The notes under the pieces were generated by a model. That model did no database searches. It had not been told where the DNA came from and was given only the letters and a program-made list of their open reading frames with translations. Made by a program: the position numbers and the translations under genes. A stretch of 64,000 bases of DNA. It comes from Stenotrophomonas sp. MMGLT7. Lineage in GTDB: Bacteria; Pseudomonadota; Gammaproteobacteria; Xanthomonadales; Xanthomonadaceae. Numbering within the stretch: the first letter of the stretch is position 1; the number at the start of each line of letters is the position of its first letter. The stretch is from NCBI RefSeq assembly GCF_021168555.1, contig NZ_JAJOZS010000008.1:96060-160059 (forward strand), read 5' to 3'. Positions 32,204 to 38,938 of this stretch are shown in pieces.

Positions 32204-32249
32204 TGGCCGAGGCCCTGCGCTCCCGCGGGAGCGAGACAAGTCTCGGCCA
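32204..32249. repeat. Nested palindrome upstream of the methylase gene
   Basis: TGGCCGAG (32204-32211) and CTCGGCCA (32242-32249) enclose the perfect palindrome GCTCCCGCGGGAGC (32219-32232). The RNA or DNA could form a branched structure just 23 bp before the methylase ATG. In Mu the mom modification gene is controlled by an RNA structure, so a translational control role is possible. No Com-like gene is seen beside it. Confidence 0.5.
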
Positions 32250-32272
32250 GCACAATCGCAAAGGCTGAGACC

Positions 32273-33064
32273 ATGCAACCCATCATTCCCTGGCCCGGCG
32301 GCAAGCGCCGGCTGATCAAGCACCTCTACCCGCACTTCCCCGCGCATGAGACCTACGTCGAGGCCTTCGCCGGCGGCGCGGCCGCACTGCTGATGCGCCC
32401 CGTGCCGGCCCGGCTCGAAGTGCTCAACGACATCAACAACGATCTGGTGTGCCTGTACCGCTGCATCCGGCACCACCTCGACGAGTTCGTGCGCATGTTC
32501 CGCTGGAGCCTGGTCAGCCGGCAGATGTTCGAGTGGGCAGAGATGGAGCGCCCGGAGACGCTCACCGACATCCAGCGCGCCGCGCGGTTCTACTACCTGC
32601 AGAAGCTCGCCTTCGGCGGCAAGGTCGATGGCCGCAATTTCGGTGTCGTAGCCACCGGCCCCGGCCCGCGCCTCAACCTGATGCGCATCGAGGAGGAGCT
32701 GAGCGCCGTCCACCTGCGCCTGGCCAACGTCGTCATCGAGCACCTGCCGTGGGCCGACTGCATCGCCCGCTACGACCGCCCCGGCACGCTGTTCTACCTC
32801 GACCCGCCGTACTGGCAGACCGAGGGCTACGGCGTGGCCTTCCCTTGGTCCGAGTACGAGCGCCTGGCGGCCACCCTACGCGGGCTGCAGGGCAAGGCGG
32901 TGGTCTCGATCAACGACCACCCGGACATCCGCGCCGTCTTCGCCGGCTTCGACCTGATCCCCCTGCAGCTCGGCTACTCGATCGGCGGCGGCGCCGGCCG
33001 CGACAAGCAGTTCGGCGAGCTGATCATCAAGAGCTGGGACGACAGCCAGGCCAGCCTGCTGTAA
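32273..33064 (+). CDS. Phage DNA adenine methylase (D12 class, Dam-like)
   Basis: The 263-residue N6-adenine methyltransferase has motif I-type PWPGGKRRLIKHL at residues about 6-18, FAGGAAAL for SAM binding, and the catalytic DPPY in FYLDPPYWQTEGYG (about residue 180). Mu-like phages often carry a methylase near the right end to protect their DNA from restriction. No cognate classical restriction gene is seen, but an HNH-like gene starts 25 bp downstream. Target sequence is unknown. Confidence 0.9.
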   Translation: MQPIIPWPGGKRRLIKHLYPHFPAHETYVEAFAGGAAALLMRPVPARLEVLNDINNDLVCLYRCIRHHLDEFVRMFRWSLVSRQMFEWAEMERPETLTDIQRAARFYYLQKLAFGGKVDGRNFGVVATGPGPRLNLMRIEEELSAVHLRLANVVIEHLPWADCIARYDRPGTLFYLDPPYWQTEGYGVAFPWSEYERLAATLRGLQGKAVVSINDHPDIRAVFAGFDLIPLQLGYSIGGGAGRDKQFGELIIKSWDDSQASLL

Positions 33065-33089
33065 TTGCCTGCGCGTTGTAAAATCCAGT

Positions 33090-33833
33090 ATGCCTCGGTG
33101 CCGCCTATGTCTCGTAGAAACCCCTTCGCTGGTCAAGTCGCATATCTACCCGCGCGCCTTGAACCAGCCGCAAGGCGTGTCAGGGGCACCTTTGGCCGTG
33201 ATCAGCCGAACCGAAGGTGTGCGAAAAAGCCAGACTGGGATCTACGAGGCATTTCTCTGTCAATCATGCGAGTCGATTTTTAACGCTCCAGATCGACACT
33301 TCATCGATTTCGTCCGCCGGCTGGACCACGGGCGCGCGGTGATTGACCGTGCATCTGGTCAGATCAAGGCTAGGCTGTACGGCCCCGATCAAGCAGATCC
33401 CAGGTTGCTTCGCCTCTTCGCAAATTCGCTTCTACTTCGGGCCCACTTAACCAACGATCCCTTTTTCAAATCGGTTCACTTAGGTGGGCGCTACGACCGC
33501 GTTAAGGCTCTAGTGCTAGGTGAAATCGCCGGAGGCGATGACGAGTTCTCAGTTCTGCTGATGCGGCTGGAGGGTGTTCTAGGACGGCCCGGTCGATCTC
33601 CAGTCAGGGCTAAGGTCGGTGGTGTGAACGGCTATTGGTTCGGTCTTCCGGGTTTACGGATGTACATCAAAGCGGACTGGCGTCCTATGAAGCGCCCGGT
33701 ACGCGATGCACAGGTCCGCTGCGGCACGCCAGTCGTCGTGTTTCATAGGGAGGCTACTCACAAGGACTTGCAGGAAACCCTGGATCTAACCGATCCGTTC
33801 GCGGAACGAATCTCGCGAATTTTGCGTAGTTAG
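33090..33833 (+). CDS. HNH-like zinc-binding cargo protein at prophage right end
   Basis: The 247-residue protein has paired zinc ligands: CRLC at residues 4-7, a SHIYPR motif near 17-22, and CQSCE about 60 residues in. The spacing CxxC...SHxxPR...CxxCE is characteristic of a group of HNH-like proteins of unknown function. The remaining 170 residues (HLGGRYDRVKALVLGEIAGG, GLRMYIKADWRPMKRPVRDA) match nothing I know. The DNA is clearly more AT-rich than the phage core, and the gene is the last before the phage end, a usual place for cargo. Defence, anti-defence or partnering with the adjacent methylase are possible. No good ribosome site is visible. Confidence 0.72.
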   Translation: MPRCRLCLVETPSLVKSHIYPRALNQPQGVSGAPLAVISRTEGVRKSQTGIYEAFLCQSCESIFNAPDRHFIDFVRRLDHGRAVIDRASGQIKARLYGPDQADPRLLRLFANSLLLRAHLTNDPFFKSVHLGGRYDRVKALVLGEIAGGDDEFSVLLMRLEGVLGRPGRSPVRAKVGGVNGYWFGLPGLRMYIKADWRPMKRPVRDAQVRCGTPVVVFHREATHKDLQETLDLTDPFAERISRILRS

Positions 33834-33864
33834 AGGCCTTCCGCAACGGAAGGAAGTGCCTCTA
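33831..33864. terminator. Nested hairpin after HNH-like gene
   Basis: CCTTCCG (33837-33843) and CGGAAGG (33847-33853) form an inner stem; TAGAGGC (33831-33837) and GCCTCTA (33858-33864) form an alternative outer stem. It begins at the gene's stop codon. Without a T run it is a probable but unproven terminator, possibly acting in both directions near the phage end. Confidence 0.5.
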
Positions 33865-33914
33865 GCCTGGGGACGTCCAAGTGAAGAGCATCTGTTCCGC
33901 ATATCCAGTGTGGT

Positions 33915-33996
33915 GCAATTTCTTTGCGCTGGGTGCAACGTTACGATACAAGCATTTATCGCGCCCATCGTCGACAATTTATCGCGCGCGCCTACA
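33915..33996. other. Prophage right end with transposase-binding-type repeats
   Basis: ATTTATCGCGC occurs at 33954-33964 and again at 33977-33987, a spacing of 23 bp, with a weaker relative (ATTTCTTTGCGC) at 33918-33929. The sequence then reads CCTACA ending at 33996. Direct repeats of this size next to a terminal CA are what Mu/TnsB-type transposases bind. From 33997 the DNA matches a host repeat at 34178, which fixes the boundary to within a few bases. Confidence 0.62.
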
Positions 33997-34262
33997 GGTG
34001 CTCCTGGCTTCGGCGCGACCGGAGCCTCCCCCCTCCCAACCTCCCCCTACGCGCTACGCGCGCAAGGGGAGGAGCTCTTGCCCCTCCCTTTCGCGCCGCC
34101 CCTACGCGCTGCGCGCGCAAGGGGGAGGAGCTCTTGCCCCCTCCCTTTCGCGCAGCGAAGGGGAGGGCTGGGGAGGGGTGCTCCTGGTTTCGACACGACC
34201 GGAACCTATCCCCTCCACCCACCCACGCGCCGTGCGCGCAAGGGGAGGAGCCCTTGCCCCCC
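33997..34262. repeat. Host intergenic repeat cluster flanking the prophage
   Basis: GGTGCTCCTGG plus a related CGACCGGA stretch occurs at 33997-34025 and again at 34179-34205. Between and after them, a unit containing ACGCGC, GCGCGCAAGGGG and AGGAGCTCTTGCCCC recurs at about 34047, 34101 and 34227. The prophage appears to have inserted inside the first copy. No gene is present; the short frames across it are repeat translations. Confidence 0.7.
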
Positions 34263-34323
34263 TTACCTTATTGCTCGACCCAGATGATCCTTCCATCCAG
34301 ACGCCCACCTGCCGGGAGACCCC

Positions 34324-35565
34324 GTGGCAACTGAAACATTCGCCGAGATCGATCCCCCGCAGCGGCTGCTGATGGGCCCCGGCCCGGTCAACGCCCACCC
34401 GCGCGTGCTGCGCGCCATGTCGGCCGACCTGCTGGGCCAGTTCGACCCGGAGATGACCGCGTACATGAACGAGGTCATGGCGCTGTACCGGCCGATCTTC
34501 GGCACGCAAAACCGGTGGACCTTCCTGGTCGACGGCACCGCGCGCGCCGGCATCGAGGCGGCGCTGGTGTCGCTGGTGGCCCCGGGCGACACCGTGCTGG
34601 TGGTCAACTTCGGCCGCTTCGGCCTGCTGCTGACCGAGATCCTCGGCCGCATCGGCGCCAGGATCGAGACGGTCGAGGCGCCGTGGGGGCAGACCGTGCC
34701 GCTGGACGAGATCGAGTCCGCCGTCGCCCGCGTCGAGCCGAAGCTGGTGGCCACCATCCACGGCGACACCTCCACCACCATGGCGCAGCCACTGGATGGC
34801 CTGGGCGCGATCTGCCGCAGGTACGGTGCGCTGTCCTACGTCGATGCCACCGCCACCATCGGCGGCATGGAGATCGCCGCCGACCGCTGGGACGTGGACG
34901 TGGTCACCGGTGGCCTGCAGAAGTGCCTGGGCGGGCCGTCCGGCTCGGCGCCGGTCACCGTGTCGGAGGCCGCGGCCGAGCGCATCTTCGCCCGCCGCCA
35001 CGTCGAGCGCGGCATCGTCCGCGCCGACATCGACGACGGCTACGGACCGCGCATCCTGTCCAACTACTTCGACCTGGCGATGGTGATGGACTACTGGTCG
35101 GACAAGCGCCTGAACCACCACACCGAGGCCACCACCATGCTCTACGGCGCACGCGAGTGCGCCCGCATCGTGCTGCAGGAAGGGCTGGAAAGGCGCTATG
35201 CCCGCCACGCCGCCGCCGGCCGCGCGATGACCGCCGGCGCACGCGCGCTGGGGCTGGAGGTATTCGGCAACGATGCCACCCGCATGACCAACGTCACCGG
35301 CGTAGTGATCCCCGACGGCATCGACGGCGAGGCGGTGCGCCGGCGCATGCGCGAGGACTTCGAGATCGAGATCGGCTCCGCCTTCGGCCCATTGCAGGGG
35401 CGCATCTGGCGCATCGGCGCGATGGGCTACAACGCCGCCAAGCACAAGGTGCTGATCACCCTGGGCGCGCTGGAGACGGTACTGCGCGCGGAAGGCTACC
35501 GCTGTGCGCCGGGCGCCGGCGTCGAGGCGGCGCTGGCAGCGTGGAACGCGGAAGCGCGGGCATGA
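34324..35565 (+). CDS. pucG: Ureidoglycine-glyoxylate / alanine-glyoxylate-type aminotransferase
   Basis: The 413-residue class V PLP aminotransferase has MGPGPVNAHPRVLRAMSADL at the N-terminus, D174 in SYVDATATIGG for the pyridine nitrogen, and the Schiff-base lysine K200 in VTGGLQKCLGGPSG. Next to allantoinase and urate genes, the best assignment is (S)-ureidoglycine-glyoxylate transaminase, which yields oxalurate and glycine. Alanine- or serine-glyoxylate transaminase is the alternative, as family members are hard to separate. The GTG start has a GGGAG site. It is the first host gene right of the prophage. Confidence 0.78.
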   Translation: MATETFAEIDPPQRLLMGPGPVNAHPRVLRAMSADLLGQFDPEMTAYMNEVMALYRPIFGTQNRWTFLVDGTARAGIEAALVSLVAPGDTVLVVNFGRFGLLLTEILGRIGARIETVEAPWGQTVPLDEIESAVARVEPKLVATIHGDTSTTMAQPLDGLGAICRRYGALSYVDATATIGGMEIAADRWDVDVVTGGLQKCLGGPSGSAPVTVSEAAAERIFARRHVERGIVRADIDDGYGPRILSNYFDLAMVMDYWSDKRLNHHTEATTMLYGARECARIVLQEGLERRYARHAAAGRAMTAGARALGLEVFGNDATRMTNVTGVVIPDGIDGEAVRRRMREDFEIEIGSAFGPLQGRIWRIGAMGYNAAKHKVLITLGALETVLRAEGYRCAPGAGVEAALAAWNAEARA

Positions 35566-35566
35566 G

Positions 35567-35857
35567 TCACGCCGCCTTCCCGGCCGCCTCCCGCGCAGCC
35601 GCCTCGATCAGCTCGGCAGGCACGCCACGGCGGCGCAGGGCATCGGCCAGGCGTGCCGCCGGACCGAACAGGTGCTCGGCCTCATCGCGGCGCAGTCCCT
35701 CGCTGACGTACGTCTTGAGCAGCGCCTGGTATCCGCCAAGGCCTTTCAACGGCGCGATGGCCCTGAGCGAATCGACCACGTCCTGCGGCATGCGCACGGT
35801 GACCGACACCATCGGGCGGTCCTTGGCGAGGCGGTTTTTCAGGACTTCAGGAATCAT
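35567..35857 (-). CDS. brnA: BrnA-type antitoxin
   Basis: The 96-residue protein has a ribbon-helix-helix pattern in the middle (PMVSVTVRMPQDVVDSLRAI). It overlaps the BrnT toxin gene by 11 bp in the usual toxin-first order. BrnA neutralises BrnT and represses its own promoter. The C-terminal part (AARLADALRRRGVPAELIEA) is longer than in the simplest BrnA. Its stop lies one base from the aminotransferase stop, so the pair is convergent with the purine gene upstream. Confidence 0.8.
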   Translation of the reverse strand: MIPEVLKNRLAKDRPMVSVTVRMPQDVVDSLRAIAPLKGLGGYQALLKTYVSEGLRRDEAEHLFGPAARLADALRRRGVPAELIEAAAREAAGKAA

Positions 35858-36140
35858 AGAGAGCTCGCTCCTCTGCGCTGGCCCTGCGGGCCGATACGAT
35901 ACGGATGGCGTCCGCCTCGACCACCAGATGGACCACGTACAGCAACCGTCCCTGGCCGTCGTAGCCGACGCCGGCATCGCGCGCCTGGTCGTTGCGACTG
36001 GCATCGACCACGCGCAGGAACGGGTCGAAGAACGCCTCCACCGCTTCATCGAAGCGGATGCCGTGCTTGGCTTCGTTACGCCGGGCCTTCTCCATGTCCC
36101 ATACGAAGGTGGCGCCCTTGTGTTCAAGGCGTCCGTCCAT
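35847..36140 (-). CDS. brnT: BrnT-type ribonuclease toxin
   Basis: The 97-residue protein has the BrnT signature: FVWDMEKARRNEAKHGIRFD, EAFFDPFLRVVD, then IRIVSARRASAEERALYDS. BrnT is a RelE-fold ribonuclease that slows growth under stress. The pair lies on the opposite strand between the aminotransferase and allantoinase genes of the purine cluster. A palindrome over its promoter (36161-36179) is the likely BrnA operator. Confidence 0.85.
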   Translation of the reverse strand: MDGRLEHKGATFVWDMEKARRNEAKHGIRFDEAVEAFFDPFLRVVDASRNDQARDAGVGYDGQGRLLYVVHLVVEADAIRIVSARRASAEERALYDS

Positions 36141-36160
36141 GGGCGCTATCCTTGCTCAAC

Positions 36161-36179
36161 GTATTTACATTGTCAATAC
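36161..36179 (-). promoter_or_regulatory. Promoter-operator of the BrnTA pair
   Basis: GTATTTACATTGTCAATAC is a near-perfect 19-bp dyad with a single mismatched pair. On the minus strand it contains TTGACA as a -35, with a weak -10 (AAGGAT) 17 bases later and the BrnT start about 20 bp from there. BrnA-type autorepression at this site is expected. The same 60-bp gap must also hold the signals for the divergent puuE. Confidence 0.6.
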
Positions 36180-36202
36180 AATCCTGCAGTGGGGAATGGC
36201 GC

Positions 36203-37108
36203 ATGACCCAAGAGCGCGACCTGGTCGGCTACGGCCCCACCCCGCCGGACGCGCGCTGGCCCGGCGGCGCCAAGGTCGCCGTGCAGTTCGTGATCAACTA
36301 CGAGGAAGGCGGCGAGAACAGCGTGCTGTACGGCGACCAGGGTTCGGAAGCGTTCCTGTCGGAGATGGTCGGCGCGCAAAGCCATGCCGGCATGCGCGCG
36401 ATGGCGATGGAGAGCCTGTACGAATACGGCAGCCGCGCCGGCTTCTGGCGCCTGCACCGGCTGTTTACCGAACGCGGCGTACCGCTGACGGTGTTCGGCG
36501 TGGCCAGGGCGCTGGAGGCCAACCCGGCGGCGGTGGAGGCGATGCTCGCCGCGGGCTGGGAGATCGCCAGCCACGGCTATCGCTGGATCGACTACCAGCA
36601 CGTGCCCGAGGCGGTCGAGCGCGAGCACATCGCCCGCGCGATCGAACTGCATACCGCACTCACCGGCCAGCGCCCGCAGGGCTGGTACCAGGGCCGCACC
36701 AGTCCCAACACCGCGCGCCTGGTGGTCGAGGAAGGCGGCTTCGTCTACGACGCCGATTCCTATGCCGACGACCTGCCCTACTACGACACTCGCTTCGGCA
36801 AGCCGCAGCTGATCGTGCCGTACACGCTGGACGTCAACGACATGAAGATCGTCGCCTACAACGGCTTTTCCGAGGGCGAGGAGTTTTTCCGCTACCTGCG
36901 CGACACCTTCGAGCAGCTGCGCGAGGAAGGCGGGCGGATGATGTCGGTGGGCCTGCACGGGCGCATCGCCGGGCGCCCTGGCCGGGCGCGCGCGGTGGCG
37001 CGCTTCCTCGACCACGTCATCGCCAGCGGCGATGCCTGGATCGCACGGCGCATCGACATCGCCAGGCATTGGCTGCACGAGCATCCGTATCGTGGAGGTG
37101 ATCAATGA
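36203..37108 (+). CDS. puuE: Allantoinase, PuuE/polysaccharide deacetylase type
   Basis: The 301-residue NodB-fold protein begins RDLVGYGPTPPDARWPGGAK, the characteristic start of PuuE. It shows VQFVINYEEGGENSVL and the metal histidine region ASHGYRWIDYQHV. It hydrolyses allantoin to allantoate in the urate pathway without the amidohydrolase fold of AllB. It is divergent from BrnT and overlaps the next gene by four bases. Confidence 0.9.
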   Translation: MTQERDLVGYGPTPPDARWPGGAKVAVQFVINYEEGGENSVLYGDQGSEAFLSEMVGAQSHAGMRAMAMESLYEYGSRAGFWRLHRLFTERGVPLTVFGVARALEANPAAVEAMLAAGWEIASHGYRWIDYQHVPEAVEREHIARAIELHTALTGQRPQGWYQGRTSPNTARLVVEEGGFVYDADSYADDLPYYDTRFGKPQLIVPYTLDVNDMKIVAYNGFSEGEEFFRYLRDTFEQLREEGGRMMSVGLHGRIAGRPGRARAVARFLDHVIASGDAWIARRIDIARHWLHEHPYRGGDQ

Positions 37109-37941
37109 GTTCCCGCACACCCGGCGTGCGCGCCATCGCCCTGGCAATGGCCTTGGCCCTGCCGCTGCCGTCGGCTCTCGCACAGGCGGCCCCCACACAC
37201 CAGCACGGCAAGCCGGTGAAGTGCGGTTCGCCCGGCGACCTGCCGCCCGCCTCGCTTCTGTTGCTGGGCGAGATGCACGGCTCGGTCGAGGCGCCCCGGG
37301 TGGCCGGCGACATCGCCTGTGCCCGGTCCGTGGAAGGCCCGGCCGCGCTCGGCCTGGAGATCCCGGCCGGCGAGCAGCCCGCCATCGACCGCTACCTGGA
37401 CTCCGATGGCGGCCGCGATGCGAAGGCCGCACTGCTGGCGAGCAGGTTCTGGCAGCACGGAGAAGACGGGCGTTCGAGCGTGGCGATGGCGGAGCTGATC
37501 GAGCGCGTACGGCAGCTGCGGCAGCAAGGACTGCCGCTGTCATTGTTCGCGTTCGACATACAGAGCAGCGGCAGCGAGAACCGCGATGCGGTACTGGCCG
37601 ATGCCATACGCGCCCATCGCGCCGCGCACCCGGATACGGCGATCGTCGTGCTGGTGGGCAACGTCCACGCCAGCCTTGCACCGATGGATATCGAAGGGCA
37701 GCGCATCGTGACCACCGGCTCGCGGCTGGCCGACCTGCGGGCGGTTTCGATCCTGCTGACCTATCACCGCGGCACGATCTGGGCCTGCATGCCGGATTGC
37801 GGCATCCACGCGGTCTCCGGTCGTCATGGCGAGGGCAGGCCGGCGGGCCTGGCCGAGGATGTGCAGGTGCGCGGCTACAGTCGCGTCTACGTGCTGCCGT
37901 CGATCACGGCATCGCCGCCGGCAGCGAAGGTCGCGCCATGA
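37105..37941 (+). CDS. Secreted ChaN/Tiki-like protein in the purine cluster
   Basis: The 278-residue protein has a signal peptide (residues about 1-29, LALPLPSALAQA) and a body resembling the ChaN/haem-binding Tiki superfamily: LLLLGEMHGSVEAPRVAGDI, GLEIPAGEQPAIDRYL and VVLVGNVHASL. The paired Glu/His motifs usually bind metal or haem. The start overlaps puuE as ATGA, so it is co-transcribed with urate genes, which is unexpected for this family. A periplasmic role is likely; the substrate is unknown. Confidence 0.62.
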   Translation: MSSRTPGVRAIALAMALALPLPSALAQAAPTHQHGKPVKCGSPGDLPPASLLLLGEMHGSVEAPRVAGDIACARSVEGPAALGLEIPAGEQPAIDRYLDSDGGRDAKAALLASRFWQHGEDGRSSVAMAELIERVRQLRQQGLPLSLFAFDIQSSGSENRDAVLADAIRAHRAAHPDTAIVVLVGNVHASLAPMDIEGQRIVTTGSRLADLRAVSILLTYHRGTIWACMPDCGIHAVSGRHGEGRPAGLAEDVQVRGYSRVYVLPSITASPPAAKVAP

Positions 37942-38053
37942 ACGGCGGCGCCAGGTTCGGCGTGGCGGAGGCTGCCGGCGTTGCTCGTCGCGGCGGCGGC
38001 ACGGATTGCAGCGGTTTCCCATGGACAACGACGCCTTCCCGCAGGAGCAGTGC

Positions 38054-38434
38054 ATGCAAGTGAACGACCCCCAGGTCGTCGCCGAGGTGCGCGCCGCGTT
38101 CGACGCCTACGAGCGCGCGCTGATGGCCGACGACATCGCCGCGATGGATGCGTTGTTCCACGCCGCGCCGAGCACAGTGCGCTACGGTGTCGGCGAGGTG
38201 CTGTACGGCATCGACGAAATCCGCGCGTTCCGCGCCGGCCGCGGCGGCTCGCCGCAACGGCGGCTGGCACGGGTGGAGATCGCGACCTACGGCGACCGTT
38301 TCGCCACCGCCAATGCCGAGTTCTTCCGCGACGGCAGCACCCGCCGCGGCCGCCAGAGCCAGGCCTGGGCGCGCTTCGCCGACGGCTGGAAGGTGGTGTC
38401 GGCACACGTCTCGCTGGAGGGCACGCACGCATGA
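38054..38434 (+). CDS. AtzH/HpxZ-like (DUF3225) SnoaL-fold protein
   Basis: The 126-residue SnoaL-fold protein contains AFDAYERALMADDIAAMDAL, YGVGEVLYGIDEIRAFRAGR and a C-terminal WKVVSAHVSLEG. It matches the DUF3225/AtzH-like family found in purine (hpx) and allophanate clusters. ATG 38054 has AGGAG six bases upstream; an in-frame ATG at 38021 lacks one. Its stop overlaps the uraD start. The enzymatic role is unsettled in the family. Confidence 0.78.
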   Translation: MQVNDPQVVAEVRAAFDAYERALMADDIAAMDALFHAAPSTVRYGVGEVLYGIDEIRAFRAGRGGSPQRRLARVEIATYGDRFATANAEFFRDGSTRRGRQSQAWARFADGWKVVSAHVSLEGTHA

Positions 38435-38928
38435 ACGCAGTCGTCTCCGACTGGAACGCATTGAGCGATGCGGAGTTCGTCGCCCGCTACCGCGAGCTGT
38501 TCGAACATTCGCCGTGGGTGGTGGAGCGCGCGGCCACGCAGCGCCCGTTCGACGACCTGCTCGCCGGGCTGATGGCACCGCTGCTTACGGCCACGCCCGC
38601 GGAACAGGTGGCGCTGGTCCGCGCCCACCCGGAACTGGCCGGCAAGGCCGCCGTCGATGGCACGCTGACCGCGGCCTCGGCCGCCGAGCAGGCCAGCGCC
38701 GGGCTGGACCGGCTCACGCCGGAGGAATACACGCGCTTCCACGCGCTCAACCACGCCTACCGGCACCGCTACGGCTTCCCGTTCGTGATCTGCGTGCGGC
38801 TGACCGACAAGGCCGGCATCCTCGCGGCGATGGAGCGGCGGCTGGACAACGGCCGCAATGCCGAGATCGCCACCGCCATCGAGCAGATCGGCCACATCGT
38901 GCGCCTGCGCCTGGAGACGATGCCATGA
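38431..38928 (+). CDS. uraD: OHCU decarboxylase
   Basis: The 165-residue helical enzyme converts 2-oxo-4-hydroxy-4-carboxy-5-ureidoimidazoline to S-allantoin. The conserved His is H66 in RAHPELAGK and the acid E86 in ASAAEQASAGL; LNHAYRHRYGFPFVICVR is the family's core motif. It is coupled to the AtzH-like gene and sits ten bases before the flavoprotein gene. Confidence 0.92.
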   Translation: MNAVVSDWNALSDAEFVARYRELFEHSPWVVERAATQRPFDDLLAGLMAPLLTATPAEQVALVRAHPELAGKAAVDGTLTAASAAEQASAGLDRLTPEEYTRFHALNHAYRHRYGFPFVICVRLTDKAGILAAMERRLDNGRNAEIATAIEQIGHIVRLRLETMP

Positions 38929-38938
38929 GGATCGCGGC

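Larger units (their letters stand above)
1..33996. mobile_element. Mu-like transposable prophage (BcepMu type), left end outside window
   Basis: A contiguous set of Mu-family genes fills this span: DDE transposase, MuB-like ATPase, Ner-like and CI-like regulators, lysis genes, terminase, portal, MuF, gpG, protease/scaffold, capsid, contractile tail and fibres. The early module runs leftward and the late genes rightward, the layout I recall for Burkholderia phage BcepMu rather than Mu. The right boundary is set where sequence homologous to a neighbouring host repeat resumes at 33997, just after a terminal ACA. The leftward early operon runs off position 1, so the left end and its target duplication are not visible. 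Structural genes look intact; one small gene at 8105-8430 is frameshifted. Confidence 0.93.

Noticed and set aside
32137..32268. Possible Com-like regulator gene before the methylase
   Set aside because: A frame ending VELAEALRSRGSETSLGQHN is open here but has no start codon in reach and none of the CxxC pairs that define Com.
33997..34262. Possible CRISPR-like array
   Set aside because: The repeats are unevenly spaced (about 54 and 126 bp) and imperfect, with no unique spacers of constant size. They fit ordinary intergenic repeats.
38021..38053. Upstream in-frame start for the AtzH-like protein
   Set aside because: The ATG at 38021 has no ribosome site and adds an unconserved tail; ATG 38054 has AGGAG at ideal spacing.
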